A stretch of DNA of 64,000 bases, taken from positions 5,812,123 to 5,876,122 of the forward strand of contig CATQJL010000112.1 in NCBI GenBank assembly GCA_958299035.1, read 5' to 3'. This DNA is from Cylicocyclus nassatus (Eukaryota > Nematoda > Chromadorea > Rhabditida > Strongylidae). Below, piece by piece: positions 49,493 to 60,200 of the stretch (position 1 is its first letter; every line of letters begins with the position of its first letter). The position numbers and the translations under genes are program-made. The notes under the pieces were generated by a model. It was not told the origin of the DNA, ran no database searches, and was given only the letters and a program-made list of their open reading frames with translations.

Positions 49493-50884
49493 GGTTGAGA
49501 ATCGCTGCTCGCAGAGCGCTTGAAGCGGCGTATCTCTCGCGTGGACCGAAACTAAACGAGAAGAATGAGCACTTCTCCATCACTAGCGACTTGATGCTCA
49601 TACTGTCACTTATCAATATCATCTCCACAGCCACTTAAGCTGTCCATATTGGTGAGCCATAGTCAAGTCTTTTACAGTCAATGGTGAACGTTTGTCGTTT
49701 CGCTGCTGGTGGAGATCGTATGCTACTTGCAGTGTAATATCTCGGCATGTCTGCTTGTGGAACATCGTACTATGCTACTTGAGAGGAGAGATGATCAAAT
49801 AGCTTAGAAATTAATGTGAGACTTTCTTACAGGTCTCTGGAGGGGCATTATTGCCGAAATGTTAGACCGAATGAATATCTTAACAACCCTGCTTGTCTCA
49901 CAACAAAATTTATGAATTTAAGACAGTAATCACTTTCACGACCAGATAGCATATTATAGATAATGAAACAGTTTTTCTGCTTCAAACTTCAAGCAGATTA
50001 TATATGCGGACATCTGTGGTATTCCTTGGCCTTCGCTTTGTTTTGTGGTATAGCTCCCTTCCTGTTGACAGCTTGGAACTCATGCTTTTGCGATAGCATG
50101 AGAACCACCGTAATCTCTTTACAACTGACAATATTTGGTTTTTTGAGTTACTCGCGATTGCTTATCCATAGTCAGGTAAGTGCCTTCGATGCATTTATGA
50201 GTCTGAAAGATGGGTTAATTATTGTACATCCAGAGTCCATAGTTTCAAACATCTAAAACGAGGTTTTTCAACATTTAGCATTTCAACGACAGCGAAGCCA
50301 AATAACAGTTGTAAAAAAATAACCTGTTATTGCAACTCGAAATGAAAAATTCAAATTGTGATCAGTGTTGCAAGATCAGAAACAGGACTAACAGTTTTAG
50401 AAAGCAATGGAATCTTGTTAGTTACAATTAGTGAAGACATTAGCGCAGTGTATTCGAATGAAATGTTCTGACGCATGTTATACAGAATTACTTCTAGGTT
50501 GAAACCTGTCCAGTTTTACTGAAGATTTATATGATTTCTTTCTTGCGACCTGCAGTGCAGCAGTTTTTTCCAAAGCGATGCAGGCGACAGCAAAGCATAA
50601 TTTCTTTTATAAAACACTACTCAAAAGAAAACCTGGGAAATTACCAAAGAAGAAATGATGATTTCTTGCAAAAGTCAAACAATTGACTGCGGGCGGAAGC
50701 GCGCTTGTATTTTTATAAACAGACTTTCTTTTCAACAACTGTATTCGAATGAAAAGAACGCTCATGACAAAGAGCGCGCCCCCACTGGAGAAACCATCCT
50801 CAAAGTATGGAAGGGAAGGGAGGTGGCAAAAGCAAATGAAAGCCAAGTTCAGAAAATTGTAACCTTCAATCACTTCAAATAATA
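49493..50884. other. Intergenic stretch
   Basis: Open frames at 49963-50256 (+) and 50607-50882 (both strands) have no recognisable domain or splice context. I see nothing I can support. Confidence 0.35.
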
Positions 50885-51178
50885 CTAGGGTTTGTAGATT
50901 TTATCTTGACAAGGATAATCAATGCATGTCACTTCTGCTTCGCAGGCTCTAATAGCCAATATTGAACAATCAGGTAAACATACCTGGTGGTACTGACTTT
51001 TATCACCATTCAGTCGAGCGACCGCTAATCCCAAACAAATGTTTTCGCCTATACCCCCACGTTCTTTGAAACATTGTAAATCGTTTCTCACTGTATTCGG
51101 TGACAGACCAAACACAGACTGACAGATTAGCGGCTTAGCATAAGTCATGGTCTTCTTAGGAATACATGCTCCACTCAC
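50885..51178 (-). CDS. Candidate cysteine-rich exon
   Basis: A 97-codon frame rich in cysteines (ACIP, LICQS, QCFKE, NICLG, VCLPDC, ACEAEVTC, PCQ) ending in a stop at 50885. An ideal donor CAG|GTATGT lies inside it near 50980, so the real exon may end there and the rest may be intronic. Cysteine spacing suggests an extracellular protein but matches no family that I can name. It might be spliced to the candidate exon at 51484-51640 upstream on the same strand. Confidence 0.3.
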   Translation of the reverse strand: MSGACIPKKTMTYAKPLICQSVFGLSPNTVRNDLQCFKERGGIGENICLGLAVARLNGDKSQYHQVCLPDCSILAIRACEAEVTCIDYPCQDKIYKP

Positions 51179-51483
51179 GCTGACGATCTTTGGGTGGAAT
51201 GATTATCCATGACTCTACTCTAATGATTTATTTAGCTTCAACTCTTCAGTCTTCTGTGCCACACAGTTTATTACGATGACAATCTTATACGCAAATATTT
51301 GAAATCGATGCATCATCTACAACGCCATACTATCGAATGTGTAATACCATTTCGTCACAATTTCGTCTCAAAGTCGCTGCTCAAATTTCTCCGGACAGAA
51401 ATGAAAACCTTCTTTTTGGGAATCACGGATGAAAAGTTACAAAAATTTGTCACGCAAAGCGAAAGAAGGTTTGAATGGTACTA

Positions 51484-51640
51484 GTCAAACTCACGACAGC
51501 AGCCTTTTCCACAGAAAACTCCTTCACAGGAAAAGCATTGCCGCTGGATACGAATTCATCAGCTTTAGAGTTGATAGATTCAGCGTATAATGAGCTCAGA
51601 CAAGCGAGAAGGCATGAAATAATTTTTCCAGACACCGCCT
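51484..51640 (-). CDS. Candidate exon with hydrophobic leader
   Basis: Bounded by a TTTCTAAG acceptor and a GTC|GTGAGT donor, encoding a hydrophobic, leader-like segment (KIISCLLACLSSLYA) followed by a polar region (ESINSKADEFVSSG). No ATG is in frame inside the exon, so a start exon would have to lie upstream. Together with the cysteine-rich frame at 50885-51178 it could be a secreted protein gene. Weak call. Confidence 0.25.
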
Positions 51641-51826
51641 TAGAAATCTTCCTTTTTTGAGGGGGAAACTACGTTGGTAGTCGCAAGAGCGGACTGGGGA
51701 TTGTAAGGCTGTGCAGGAGCTCTGGCTCCCGCTTGATGTTTTTCATTGCTATCTTATCTCTTGCGAACGCTTTGTGAAAACGTATCCTGTAAAGTCCAAG
51801 CTGATTGATTTTTGGGATAATGCGCA

Positions 51827-52099
51827 TCTTATATATAAAGCTGAATGTCTGTCTGTCTGTACGTATGTGCGGTATAGAAATTTTTATTTCTGAACCGATT
51901 TGGACCAAAATTGGCACACATATACTTCGGGACAGGGAGCGTGTCATAGGCTACTTTTCGTTATCGATCGATATCGATTTTATCGATTTTTTGCAAAATT
52001 TGAGTTACAGGGCTGGGAGTTGGCACAGGGGGGTAATCGAGCATGCTGATTACAAATATGTTATTGACAGGCCCGGGCGGAGCCGGGTTTGCCAACTAG
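51827..52099 (+). mobile_element. Non-autonomous Helitron-like element
   Basis: The left end is TC after an A (TCTTATATATAAAGCTG) and the right end is CTAG followed by T. A hairpin CCCGG-GCGGAG-CCGGG (52072-52087) lies 8 bases before the CTAG. These are the known Helitron hallmarks: 5' TC, 3' CTRR, subterminal hairpin, insertion between A and T, no target duplication. A CTGTCTGTCTGT run (51846-51858) follows the left end. At 273 bp it encodes nothing. Confidence 0.7.
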
Positions 52100-53153
52100 T
52101 TATCCTATAAACAAGCTCAAGTGAGATGAGTTTGTCATACAGCTATCTTGCACATAGTCGAAGCTGCCAACATGTTGGGATAGTCATCAGTGTAACAGAT
52201 TGCTTTAAACTTTCATTGGAGAATACAATCAAAAGTTCGGACACATAAAATATAAAAGTAATGCGTGTAGAACGATGCATTACAATACCTTTAGAATTGG
52301 ATCATCCGGAATCTGTTAATGGAGTTTAGCACCAAATGATTTTATGTCAGAAAACGAAAAAGTGTGCACTTCTGCTATGGCGTAATAAACAATGCAGTGG
52401 CTTCAGTAGATTGAAATCCAAGTCAAACTGAAATTAGACAACTACTAGTAAAATAGTCGCAGCACAACCGTTCCAGCTTAACAACTAACAGGAACGACTG
52501 CTGTGCCTTGTTATGAGGCTCTTAAAACCTATATCCACCTTATCTTAGCTTTAGCCTTCCAGAATGAAAGTAAGAAAACCGGTAAGTCGATTGACTCAAT
52601 CAGTTTCATACAGTAGGTTTGACATTCGTTCCGCCACTGAAGTATATGTGTGTAAAGAATGGCCCAATTCCTCAATTCCATGTATTCTACTACTTGAAGG
52701 TTGTATTCTACTTGAAGGTCTGTGGGATTTAGCTCCATTTAAAAGCAGATGCCTTCGGATACGTCCTCGCACAACTGAGAGCTCACAACTTTAAACCAGA
52801 AGCGGGAAATTGCTTTGGAGGTTGAGAACGACTTATGCCTCACTCTAAAAAAATTTGACAAAAATTTAACCCGGAAAGCCTCTCCCATCTGCGGATATAC
52901 TCCAAACTAGAGTACGCATGCCTGCATGTAAAGATGCGTATTGTCCCATAGCAAGGTTGGCGGAGATTGCTCCGGTCGTCCAAATTCGAACGAAGGGTTG
53001 GAAAATGCTTGACCATGCCGTCTTCGCGCTTTTTGAGATGAATATCTGGATCCAGCATAGCGGATAAGCCCAGCTTAGCAAGAAGGTTAGCGATAAAGTT
53101 TTTGTCCGGGTGCTGCCTTTGATGCCGGTTATACGCATGTAAATAGCCGAATA
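52100..53153. other. Left flank of the retrotransposon
   Basis: Frames at 52840-53217 (-) and 52866-53138 (-) overlap in different phases; the first has protein-like composition (LLAKLGLSAMLDPDIHLKKR) but runs into the LTR and has no splice context or domain that I recognise. I do not call a gene. Confidence 0.35.
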
Positions 53154-53158
53154 TCATA

Positions 53159-53983
53159 TGTCGCGGATTCGCGACTTCCTTTAAAGGAGGCCGCCGTCGC
53201 GTTGCGAAGGGTCCCAAAACGCCGTCCTCGCGCTGTCCCGCCTCTCACCTCTCTCACCTGCGCAGCGTTCAAATAAGTCACGTAGTCAGTCTTCACTGCT
53301 GTCGCCATCGTGAGCGGTCGGGTTCCAACTTCGTCTCAAGCCATCGATCGATACAGCGCCTTCCCCAACTCACGCGTCATCTACATCCACGCCATGGAGG
53401 ACAGGCAACCCCGCAGTCGAGGTAACCCCGTGCGCGCTCGCGCCTGGCACGCGCCGGCGACACCGCCACGGGGGGTTTCCGATATTGCTGGCCCCTAGGT
53501 TTCTAACAGCTGGCTGGTTGTTTTCATCCCTTGTGTTTGAGTGTAGGGTCTGTGTTAAGGATAAATGGTGGGTAGTTGATAACTTGTGGTTGTTGATCGA
53601 TGCGGTGGACTGCAGCTCGGCTGCAGCCCCGAGTAATATCGTGTTGTATGTTTTGTCGTCATCATCTACAGTCCAGATGGTTAGATCCGTGAGAAGACTG
53701 GCACGATGCCGGCTAGTGCCAAGTGGTGATGGCATGCCCCAAGTGTCAGTAGTGGGAACGGAGTTAACGCCCCAGGCTGCATTTATTACTAGGTGAGCTG
53801 GTAGCTCAGGGCCCCTAAAAGTCAGGCGTTATGCCGTGTGGCAGGCACAATAGCATTTAGTGCAGGCTAGCTACCGCCCCAAGTGACGTGAACCCTTTCA
53901 CGGAGGGGGTCCCCGGCTCCCATACGCCGATGCAGGTGAGCCGTATCCACTGACGTGGGGAGCTGGGGGCCCAATCCGCGACA
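53159..53983 (+). repeat. 5' LTR of the BEL/Pao element
   Basis: 825 bp, starting TGTCGCGGATT and ending AATCCGCGACA, a perfect 11-bp terminal inverted repeat with the canonical TG..CA. It differs from the 3' LTR only at 53426 (C versus T) and 53451 (G versus A). Promoter elements cannot be assigned with confidence. Confidence 0.95.
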
Positions 53984-54001
53984 TGGTGCATCGTGACGGA
54001 G
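53984..54001 (+). promoter_or_regulatory. Primer-binding site
   Basis: Directly after the 5' LTR comes TGGTGCATCG, the complement of a tRNA 3' end including CCA. The first ten bases match what I recall of nematode glycine tRNA 3' ends (TGCATCG pairs with CGATGCA); beyond them the match is weaker. The tRNA identity is inferred from memory. Confidence 0.65.
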
Positions 54002-54801
54002 TTGGGCATAGGGATAGTAAACCTATGTCTGGCTTTTGCGATCGAGCCTTGCCTGCACAGCCCACGCATACACACCTTACACATTAGTGTCCCCCAGCTA
54101 ACAGTCTAAATTCTAAATTCTCATTCGGGATGTTTGCACAGTGTACACATACTTTGCTGCTCCTTGTGCTCCATGAGAGGACTCATCCTTCGTTTCATCA
54201 GTAAGCTCCGTAGCGACTAGGCTGACGCGAATACGCGACTACCCACAGTTCCACTTAGATTGGGAGTAGGGTGATCCCGTAGACCTGACGTGGCAGCAGT
54301 AATCTACGCCCTGCCTACTGCCCGGGACTGTCTGGTGCCTTCTGATGGCCAGGTTTTTTCGCATACATGGAGGACCGCGGATAGCTCTGTCTGCCTTGAA
54401 ACACGCCATCAGGCCGACGAAAGAGCCCTGTTTGTTGGGTTTGATGAGAGCCTCGCCCCAAATTACCTTCTACTTTCGCGCATCTATGCCCGCATTGTGC
54501 ATTCATTCCCCCCTTTTTGCGTATCTTGTGGTCACACCTAGCTATTACTTTGTTTCTTGCGGTTTCGTTGCCCATTCTCTACTATTGCCACTTTCGCCCC
54601 ATACTCACATCCGGGGTTTGCGTTCGTGTTGTTGTTTACCGCTCTTTCAATTTCACTCGTGTTCTCGTACTTACCATTTATGTGGCTACTCCGTCGAGTG
54701 GTCACTGTTCCTTTGCACATTCCCTACAAATACAACCTTCCAGACTTTGGGTTAGCAGCTACTACCTCCTGCACGCTTTCGACGTTCTATTATCGATCGA
54801 C

Positions 54802-57282
54802 ATGGCTACTGTGACAACTGTGGAGTCCTACCTTCCGAAGGTCGTCAAAGCTATTGAGGACCTGCAGGCTGCGAGGAAACAGGTAAGTCCAGACTTACTT
54901 ACTCCTTTAGTGTCTGACGCCCCAGCTGTCGAGCAACTCCATCAGCTCCAGCAACGTCAGACAGCCGCACATTACCACATAGTGGGCCTCAAAGCTGCAC
55001 TTTCGCTCCTAAGGGAACGTCGTGCCTTGTTGCTGTATCACATCACTACATCCAACTCGCCGACGGACCAGGAAGCGTATAGCAAGTTCGAGGAGAAGTA
55101 CGGTGTGGATCAACATCAGGCCGACACCGAAGCGCTCCTTCGTACTTTGCAAGACACCCAGGAAGCGGAGAGCGAACAGTTTCAGACCCTCCGTATCCAT
55201 CGACTCGCCAATTCCATCAGCGAGGATAACTGTATGGAGACGACAGGAATTGTGACGACGCCCCAGCGAGAAGATCGCACCCCCATAGATAACGCCGCAC
55301 GTCTACAGAGTGTAGACACACAGTTGGACGTTGCACATCAGTCGGAACATCGACAGCTCACGCCAGCACAGACTGCCCCATCGTCGCAGCACTTACCGAT
55401 CCAGTTGGAGAAGTTGACGTTGCCGCATTTCGATGGAGATGTCACCAAGTTCCAGCAGTTTTGGTGTGCGTTCGAGTTAGCTGTACACAAAGACCCCAAC
55501 ATCGACCTCAATATGAAGTACCTCTATCTGATGAATCTAATCAAGGGAGAAGCTCAAGTGGTATTGCAGGATCTTGAACCAGGTCGGAACAACTACCATC
55601 AGTTGGTGCAAGCATTGAAGAAGCGATACGATTGCCCGAGGAGGACCAGAGCGCTACTCCATCAGCAGCTCAGGGATCTTCAGCCCGCAACCGAATCAGC
55701 TTCGGACATGCGTAACACTTGGTTCCGGATTCAAGGTATCCTGCATGCCCTTAAGCGTTTTGAAGATTTGAATCGTGTTCTTTGCATTATCGATCTCGTA
55801 CGGACTAAGTTTCCCTTGGCTATCCAGGAGAGACTTAACAATGTCGAGTTCGAGAAGCAAGCCGATTTCGATCTTCAACAAGTCATGTCTCACCTTGATA
55901 ACCTTATTTCGTCTAAGGAGAGGTTTGAGCAGACTTGCTCCCGCAGTAGTACCTACGTTATCAGCAGAGATACTCCCCAAGGACGCTCATCAACGTCCAC
56001 ATCCCCCAGATCACTGTATAATCCAGCCGCATGTTGTTTCTGTGATTCCTCTTCGCACTCCTCTCGTAGATGTGACGAACAGATGCCAGTCAATGCCCGT
56101 CGAAAGATGGTGCAGTTACTGGGATTATGTTGGAAGTGTCTTCGAGAAGGACATCATCAAGATCAGTGTGATTATCCTGTGTGTAGGAACTGCGGAAACC
56201 ACCACAATCGACTGCTCTGTAGGTATACGCCAAGGAGAAGTCGATCCCCAACGTCTAGATCGCCCAGCCACGGTTCACGACCAGCTTCGAGAAGACATCA
56301 CTCCTCTAGAGACTCCTCCACATCGAGAAGCCCAGCACGGGATAGCAAAGGATCCCGAGATTATTCTCGTGATCACCGCTATCAACCGCGCGAACAAAGA
56401 GGATATCGTAGCAGATCGAGTTCCAAATCCCATTCTCGGGAACGTGAGTCATCCCGATCCCCATCTCCACGTGTACGTTTTGACGTGCCCGTTAGAGACT
56501 CATCCCCCACTAGTCGACGATCACACTATTCCCCATCACCGGAACGACGCAGAAGACGATCAGAATCGCCATACCCTGAAGAAGCAAGGACGAATGATCA
56601 GCTGCTAATACAATCCGATACGGAACATGAAGATTATCATCAGTGTTTCCTACGTTTACAGCTTCATTCGAACACTCCCCAGCTTCACCCAGCTTTGATG
56701 CTGGTGAAAGCTAAAGCTCGCACAGCCTCAGGAGACCTTCAGGATGTGACTCTTCTACTCGATTCCGGCGCACAGACCAGCTTTATCACCACATCTGCGG
56801 TGAAACGACTAGGCCTTCGTGTCTACGACCATCAGCCGATCACGCTAACGGCTTTTGGAGGGCATGAGACCACGGAGATTTCTGGTAAAGCTGACCTCAC
56901 ACTTATCGATTCATTCGATAAGGAACTCACAGTCTTTGTACGCACCAAAGACCAACTCACACGCCCCACTACCCCACCAGAATTGTCCAAGGAGGATATC
57001 GACTTCATTCGTCAGTGTGGATTCGATCTTCCGACTTACCATAAGGATGTATCCATTAACGTCGACGTCCTTATAGGTATTGACCATTTCTGGGATATCA
57101 TCACGCAAGGATCGTCTGTATGCCTACCGTCAGGACTAGTTCTGACCCACACACGATTTGGTACCGTTGTCTCCGGTTCATCTTTTTTTCGCAGATCCAT
57201 CCCGTCTCAACATCCACCGGGAGCAATCAATGGCGAGAAGAAGATGCAGACGAGGACATCGTTGCCAGATTGTGGCAACTAG
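54802..57282 (+). CDS. gag-pro: BEL/Pao Gag-protease
   Basis: 826 residues from the ATG at 54802, which opens a typical BEL/Pao Gag N-terminus (MATVTTVESYLPKVV); the frame is open 95 codons further upstream, so an earlier start is possible. Residues about 200-290 carry the Gag core (LPHFDGDVTKFQQFW, a DUF1759-type region). Three zinc knuckles follow at about 411-475 (C-X2-C.. CWKCLREGHHQDQC, CRNCGNHHNRLLC). Residues about 475-590 form an arginine/serine-rich tract with many SR, RS and SP dipeptides, then an acidic patch. The retroviral-type aspartic protease is at about 650-665 (LLLDSGAQTSFI). The end overlaps Pol in the -1 frame, joined at a T-TTT-TTT heptamer at 57183-57189. Gag packages RNA and protease matures the polyprotein. 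Confidence 0.9.
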   Translation: MATVTTVESYLPKVVKAIEDLQAARKQVSPDLLTPLVSDAPAVEQLHQLQQRQTAAHYHIVGLKAALSLLRERRALLLYHITTSNSPTDQEAYSKFEEKYGVDQHQADTEALLRTLQDTQEAESEQFQTLRIHRLANSISEDNCMETTGIVTTPQREDRTPIDNAARLQSVDTQLDVAHQSEHRQLTPAQTAPSSQHLPIQLEKLTLPHFDGDVTKFQQFWCAFELAVHKDPNIDLNMKYLYLMNLIKGEAQVVLQDLEPGRNNYHQLVQALKKRYDCPRRTRALLHQQLRDLQPATESASDMRNTWFRIQGILHALKRFEDLNRVLCIIDLVRTKFPLAIQERLNNVEFEKQADFDLQQVMSHLDNLISSKERFEQTCSRSSTYVISRDTPQGRSSTSTSPRSLYNPAACCFCDSSSHSSRRCDEQMPVNARRKMVQLLGLCWKCLREGHHQDQCDYPVCRNCGNHHNRLLCRYTPRRSRSPTSRSPSHGSRPASRRHHSSRDSSTSRSPARDSKGSRDYSRDHRYQPREQRGYRSRSSSKSHSRERESSRSPSPRVRFDVPVRDSSPTSRRSHYSPSPERRRRRSESPYPEEARTNDQLLIQSDTEHEDYHQCFLRLQLHSNTPQLHPALMLVKAKARTASGDLQDVTLLLDSGAQTSFITTSAVKRLGLRVYDHQPITLTAFGGHETTEISGKADLTLIDSFDKELTVFVRTKDQLTRPTTPPELSKEDIDFIRQCGFDLPTYHKDVSINVDVLIGIDHFWDIITQGSSVCLPSGLVLTHTRFGTVVSGSSFFRRSIPSQHPPGAINGEKKMQTRTSLPDCGN
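57183..57189 (+). promoter_or_regulatory. Probable -1 ribosomal frameshift site
   Basis: Seven T bases arranged as T-TTT-TTT in the Gag frame (codons 57184-57186 and 57187-57189), the classical slippery heptamer. A -1 slip here moves translation exactly into the Pol frame, just where family similarity passes from the protease end (RFGTVVSG) to the WQLERLGI-type start of Pol. Downstream RNA structure could not be judged. An alternative is splicing, since TTTTTTTCGCAG also looks like an acceptor. Confidence 0.65.
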
Positions 57283-60200
57283 AGCGTTTAGGCATTACAG
57301 ATCAGCCCCACGATGACGAAAACGCCATCGCCAATTCACATATCCTCAAGCATTTTGAGGATACCGCATGCTTCGAAAATGGGTTTCTCTACGTGCAGTT
57401 TCCTTGGAAGGAATCCCATCCACAGCTGGCCGACAATAAGCAGCTAGCCTATTGCCGACTAGTCAGCCAATATCACAGCCTACAGGAAAGACCATCGGTA
57501 TGGAGAAGTTACTGTGCAGCCATTGAACAGCATTTGGAGTTAGGCTTTATCGAGGAAGTCAGCGAACAAGTTGCCGATAGTCATCTTGTTTACTACATTC
57601 CCCATCAAGCCGTCTTCAAGGAATCATCGGCTACTACCAAGTTGAGAGTAGTTTTCGATGCCTCATCCCATATGCGAGGAGTTCCCAGTTTGAATGACTG
57701 CCTCTACGAAGGACCATCTCTTTTGCCACAGATAGCAGGAATTCAACTTCGGGCTCGGTTGCACAAGTTCCTTCTGATCGCTGATGTAGAGAAAGCATTC
57801 CATCAGGTTCGACTACAGGTTTCTCAGCGAGATGTGACACGTTTCTTGTGGCTGAAGGACGTGAATCGACCTCCTGACAAGGATAATTTACGTCATTTTC
57901 GCTTCACGAGAATCCCATTTGGAGTCAAATCTTCCCCATTTATATTAGCCGCATCCATTCGCATCTATTTGCGCCGCATCGACACCCCACTTTGTCAAGA
58001 GATCCAAAGGAATACGTATGTGGACAACGTTGTTCTAGGTGCTTCTACACACGAAGAAGCTGTACAGAAGTACAGATCAGCCAAGTCCATATTCGACCGC
58101 ATGCACATGAATTTGAGAGAATTCCTGTGCTCCTCACTCACAGTCAATCGCATGATAGACCCACAAGATCGTGCCAAGGAACCGGAACACACGAGACTAT
58201 TGGGAATTCCATGGACACCCAATCCGGATATACTTACCATCCCGATTAGGACCATAGAACATCCAGTAGTTTCGAAACGTACCGCCCTCAGAGCATATGC
58301 TTCCACATATGACCCTTTAGGTCTTCTAACTCCTTTTATGGTTCCATTTAAGTTATTCATACAAGATTTGTGGTTGAAGAAGCTTAAGTGGGACGATAGA
58401 TTGGATGAGGAAGCCCTAAAAGAGTGGCAACGCATCTGTCAAGGTGTACAGGATCCGTTACCACCTTTCCCCAGACGAGTCATTACACGATCTACATCCG
58501 CCACAAGTACATTCGATCTGTGCGTCTTTGGAGATGCATCCAAACGGTTGTACGCCGCATGTGCATATTTGATTAGTCGTACTTACGACATTACCACCTC
58601 ACACCTCGTTATGGCAAGATCACACCTTAACGAGCCCACAAAGCCCATGACCATTCCAAGAATGGAATTGATGGCAGCTAGGAATTGTCTCACTCTAGCC
58701 CAATACCTCCACAAAGAGTTGGATCTTCCACTCTCCACAATTCACATCTTTTCAGACTCCCAAATCGTGCTTCATTGGATTCATTCGACCAGGCCATTGA
58801 AGCAATTCGTCCATAACAGGGTAAGTTTCATTCGCAAGACCGTTAAGGAACTTCAGGATTCGGGTACCGACGTCAAGTTTCACTACGTTGCTTCGGAAGA
58901 CAATCCCGCGGACCATGCGACACGAGGATTGACGACGAAGGAAGCAGTGGATCACGTTTGGTGGACAGGACCATCGTTCATCCTTCGGTTACCTGAGTAC
59001 TGGCCCGATAAAGACATGGACTTTACAACCCTGCCCACGACAACACCGGAGCAGGATAAGGAGTTTGTACAGGTAAGTTTGGTTAGAGAAGATTCACATG
59101 TGTCAGTTATCCCATTTCACGCTACGAACAGTTATACGAAACTTCTTCGTATTACTGTTTACGTCCTCAGATTTCTACGTCTCAACTTTCTTAGCCACAG
59201 AGTGTCCGCGCATAGACATCATCTCTATAAGGCAATCCCCATTCTTTCTCATATTTCCTCTGCCGGTAACATCACGGCCCACGATATTGCCTTAGCGGAG
59301 ATTTTGCTTATTCGCGAACATTATAGAGAGTCTGCACATCTGTTAGAACGTTTTCGCCTCGAGCGATTTAACGCACATAGAGACGAAAACGGGCTCATCA
59401 GATGCCCAGCCCGCATGGAGAAAGTCCACCCCACAGCGCCTATTTTATTGGTGCCCTCTCACAGACTTACATTTCTCATCACACTTCACATCCATTTCGC
59501 ATCTTACCATCAAGGGACTTATGGAACTATCGCCCAGCTGTCACAACGCTTCTTTGTACCTTCCACACGTCGTACGGTAAATCGCATTCTTCGCACATGT
59601 ACCGTTTGCAAGAGAGCCAATGGCCCAGCCTATCGTTATCCGGACATGCCCAGCTTGCCCGAGGAACGAGTCGCGAGATCGAGACCGTTCCAAAACGTAG
59701 GACTGGACTATTTGGGTCCCATCCATTACAGGGATGCGAACGGCATGAAAGCGAAGTCATGGGTATGCCTTATTACGTGCATGGCCACAAGAGCTGTACA
59801 CTTGGAACTTGTCAGCTCTAACTCCACACAGGACTTCCTATTAGCCTTCAGACGATTTATGGGACGACGTGGAACACCAGACGTCATCTACAGTGATAAC
59901 GCATCCACATTCCATGCCGCAGAAGACGCAATGAGAACTTTGTTCTTTGCACCTCAGTCATGGAACCCCATCCACAGTTTCGCGACAAAACACAGGATCA
60001 CGTGGAAGTTTATCACCCCCATATCGCCATGGAAAGGAGGCTTTTATGAGAGACTCGTTGCTCTCTTCAAGTCCGCTTTCAAGAAGACGATAGGAAGAAC
60101 CTTACTCACATGGGAACAGTTGAGGACAGTGGTCGTAGAGATCGAAGCGATTCTCAACTCTCGACCTATAACCCCATATCGAGAGGGAGCTCCGTTTCGA

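Noticed and set aside
50945..50985. 35-bp intron in the cysteine-rich frame
   Set aside because: It has a perfect donor, but the intron would be shorter than normal nematode introns and would change the frame; left undecided.
52840..53217. Gene truncated by the retrotransposon
   Set aside because: Two overlapping frames look equally open, one runs into the LTR itself, and joining the two flanks across the target site does not yield a longer frame.
57120..57188. Independent start codon for Pol
   Set aside because: The frame upstream of 57189 has no similarity to Pol, while the Gag frame over the same bases carries the conserved protease end.
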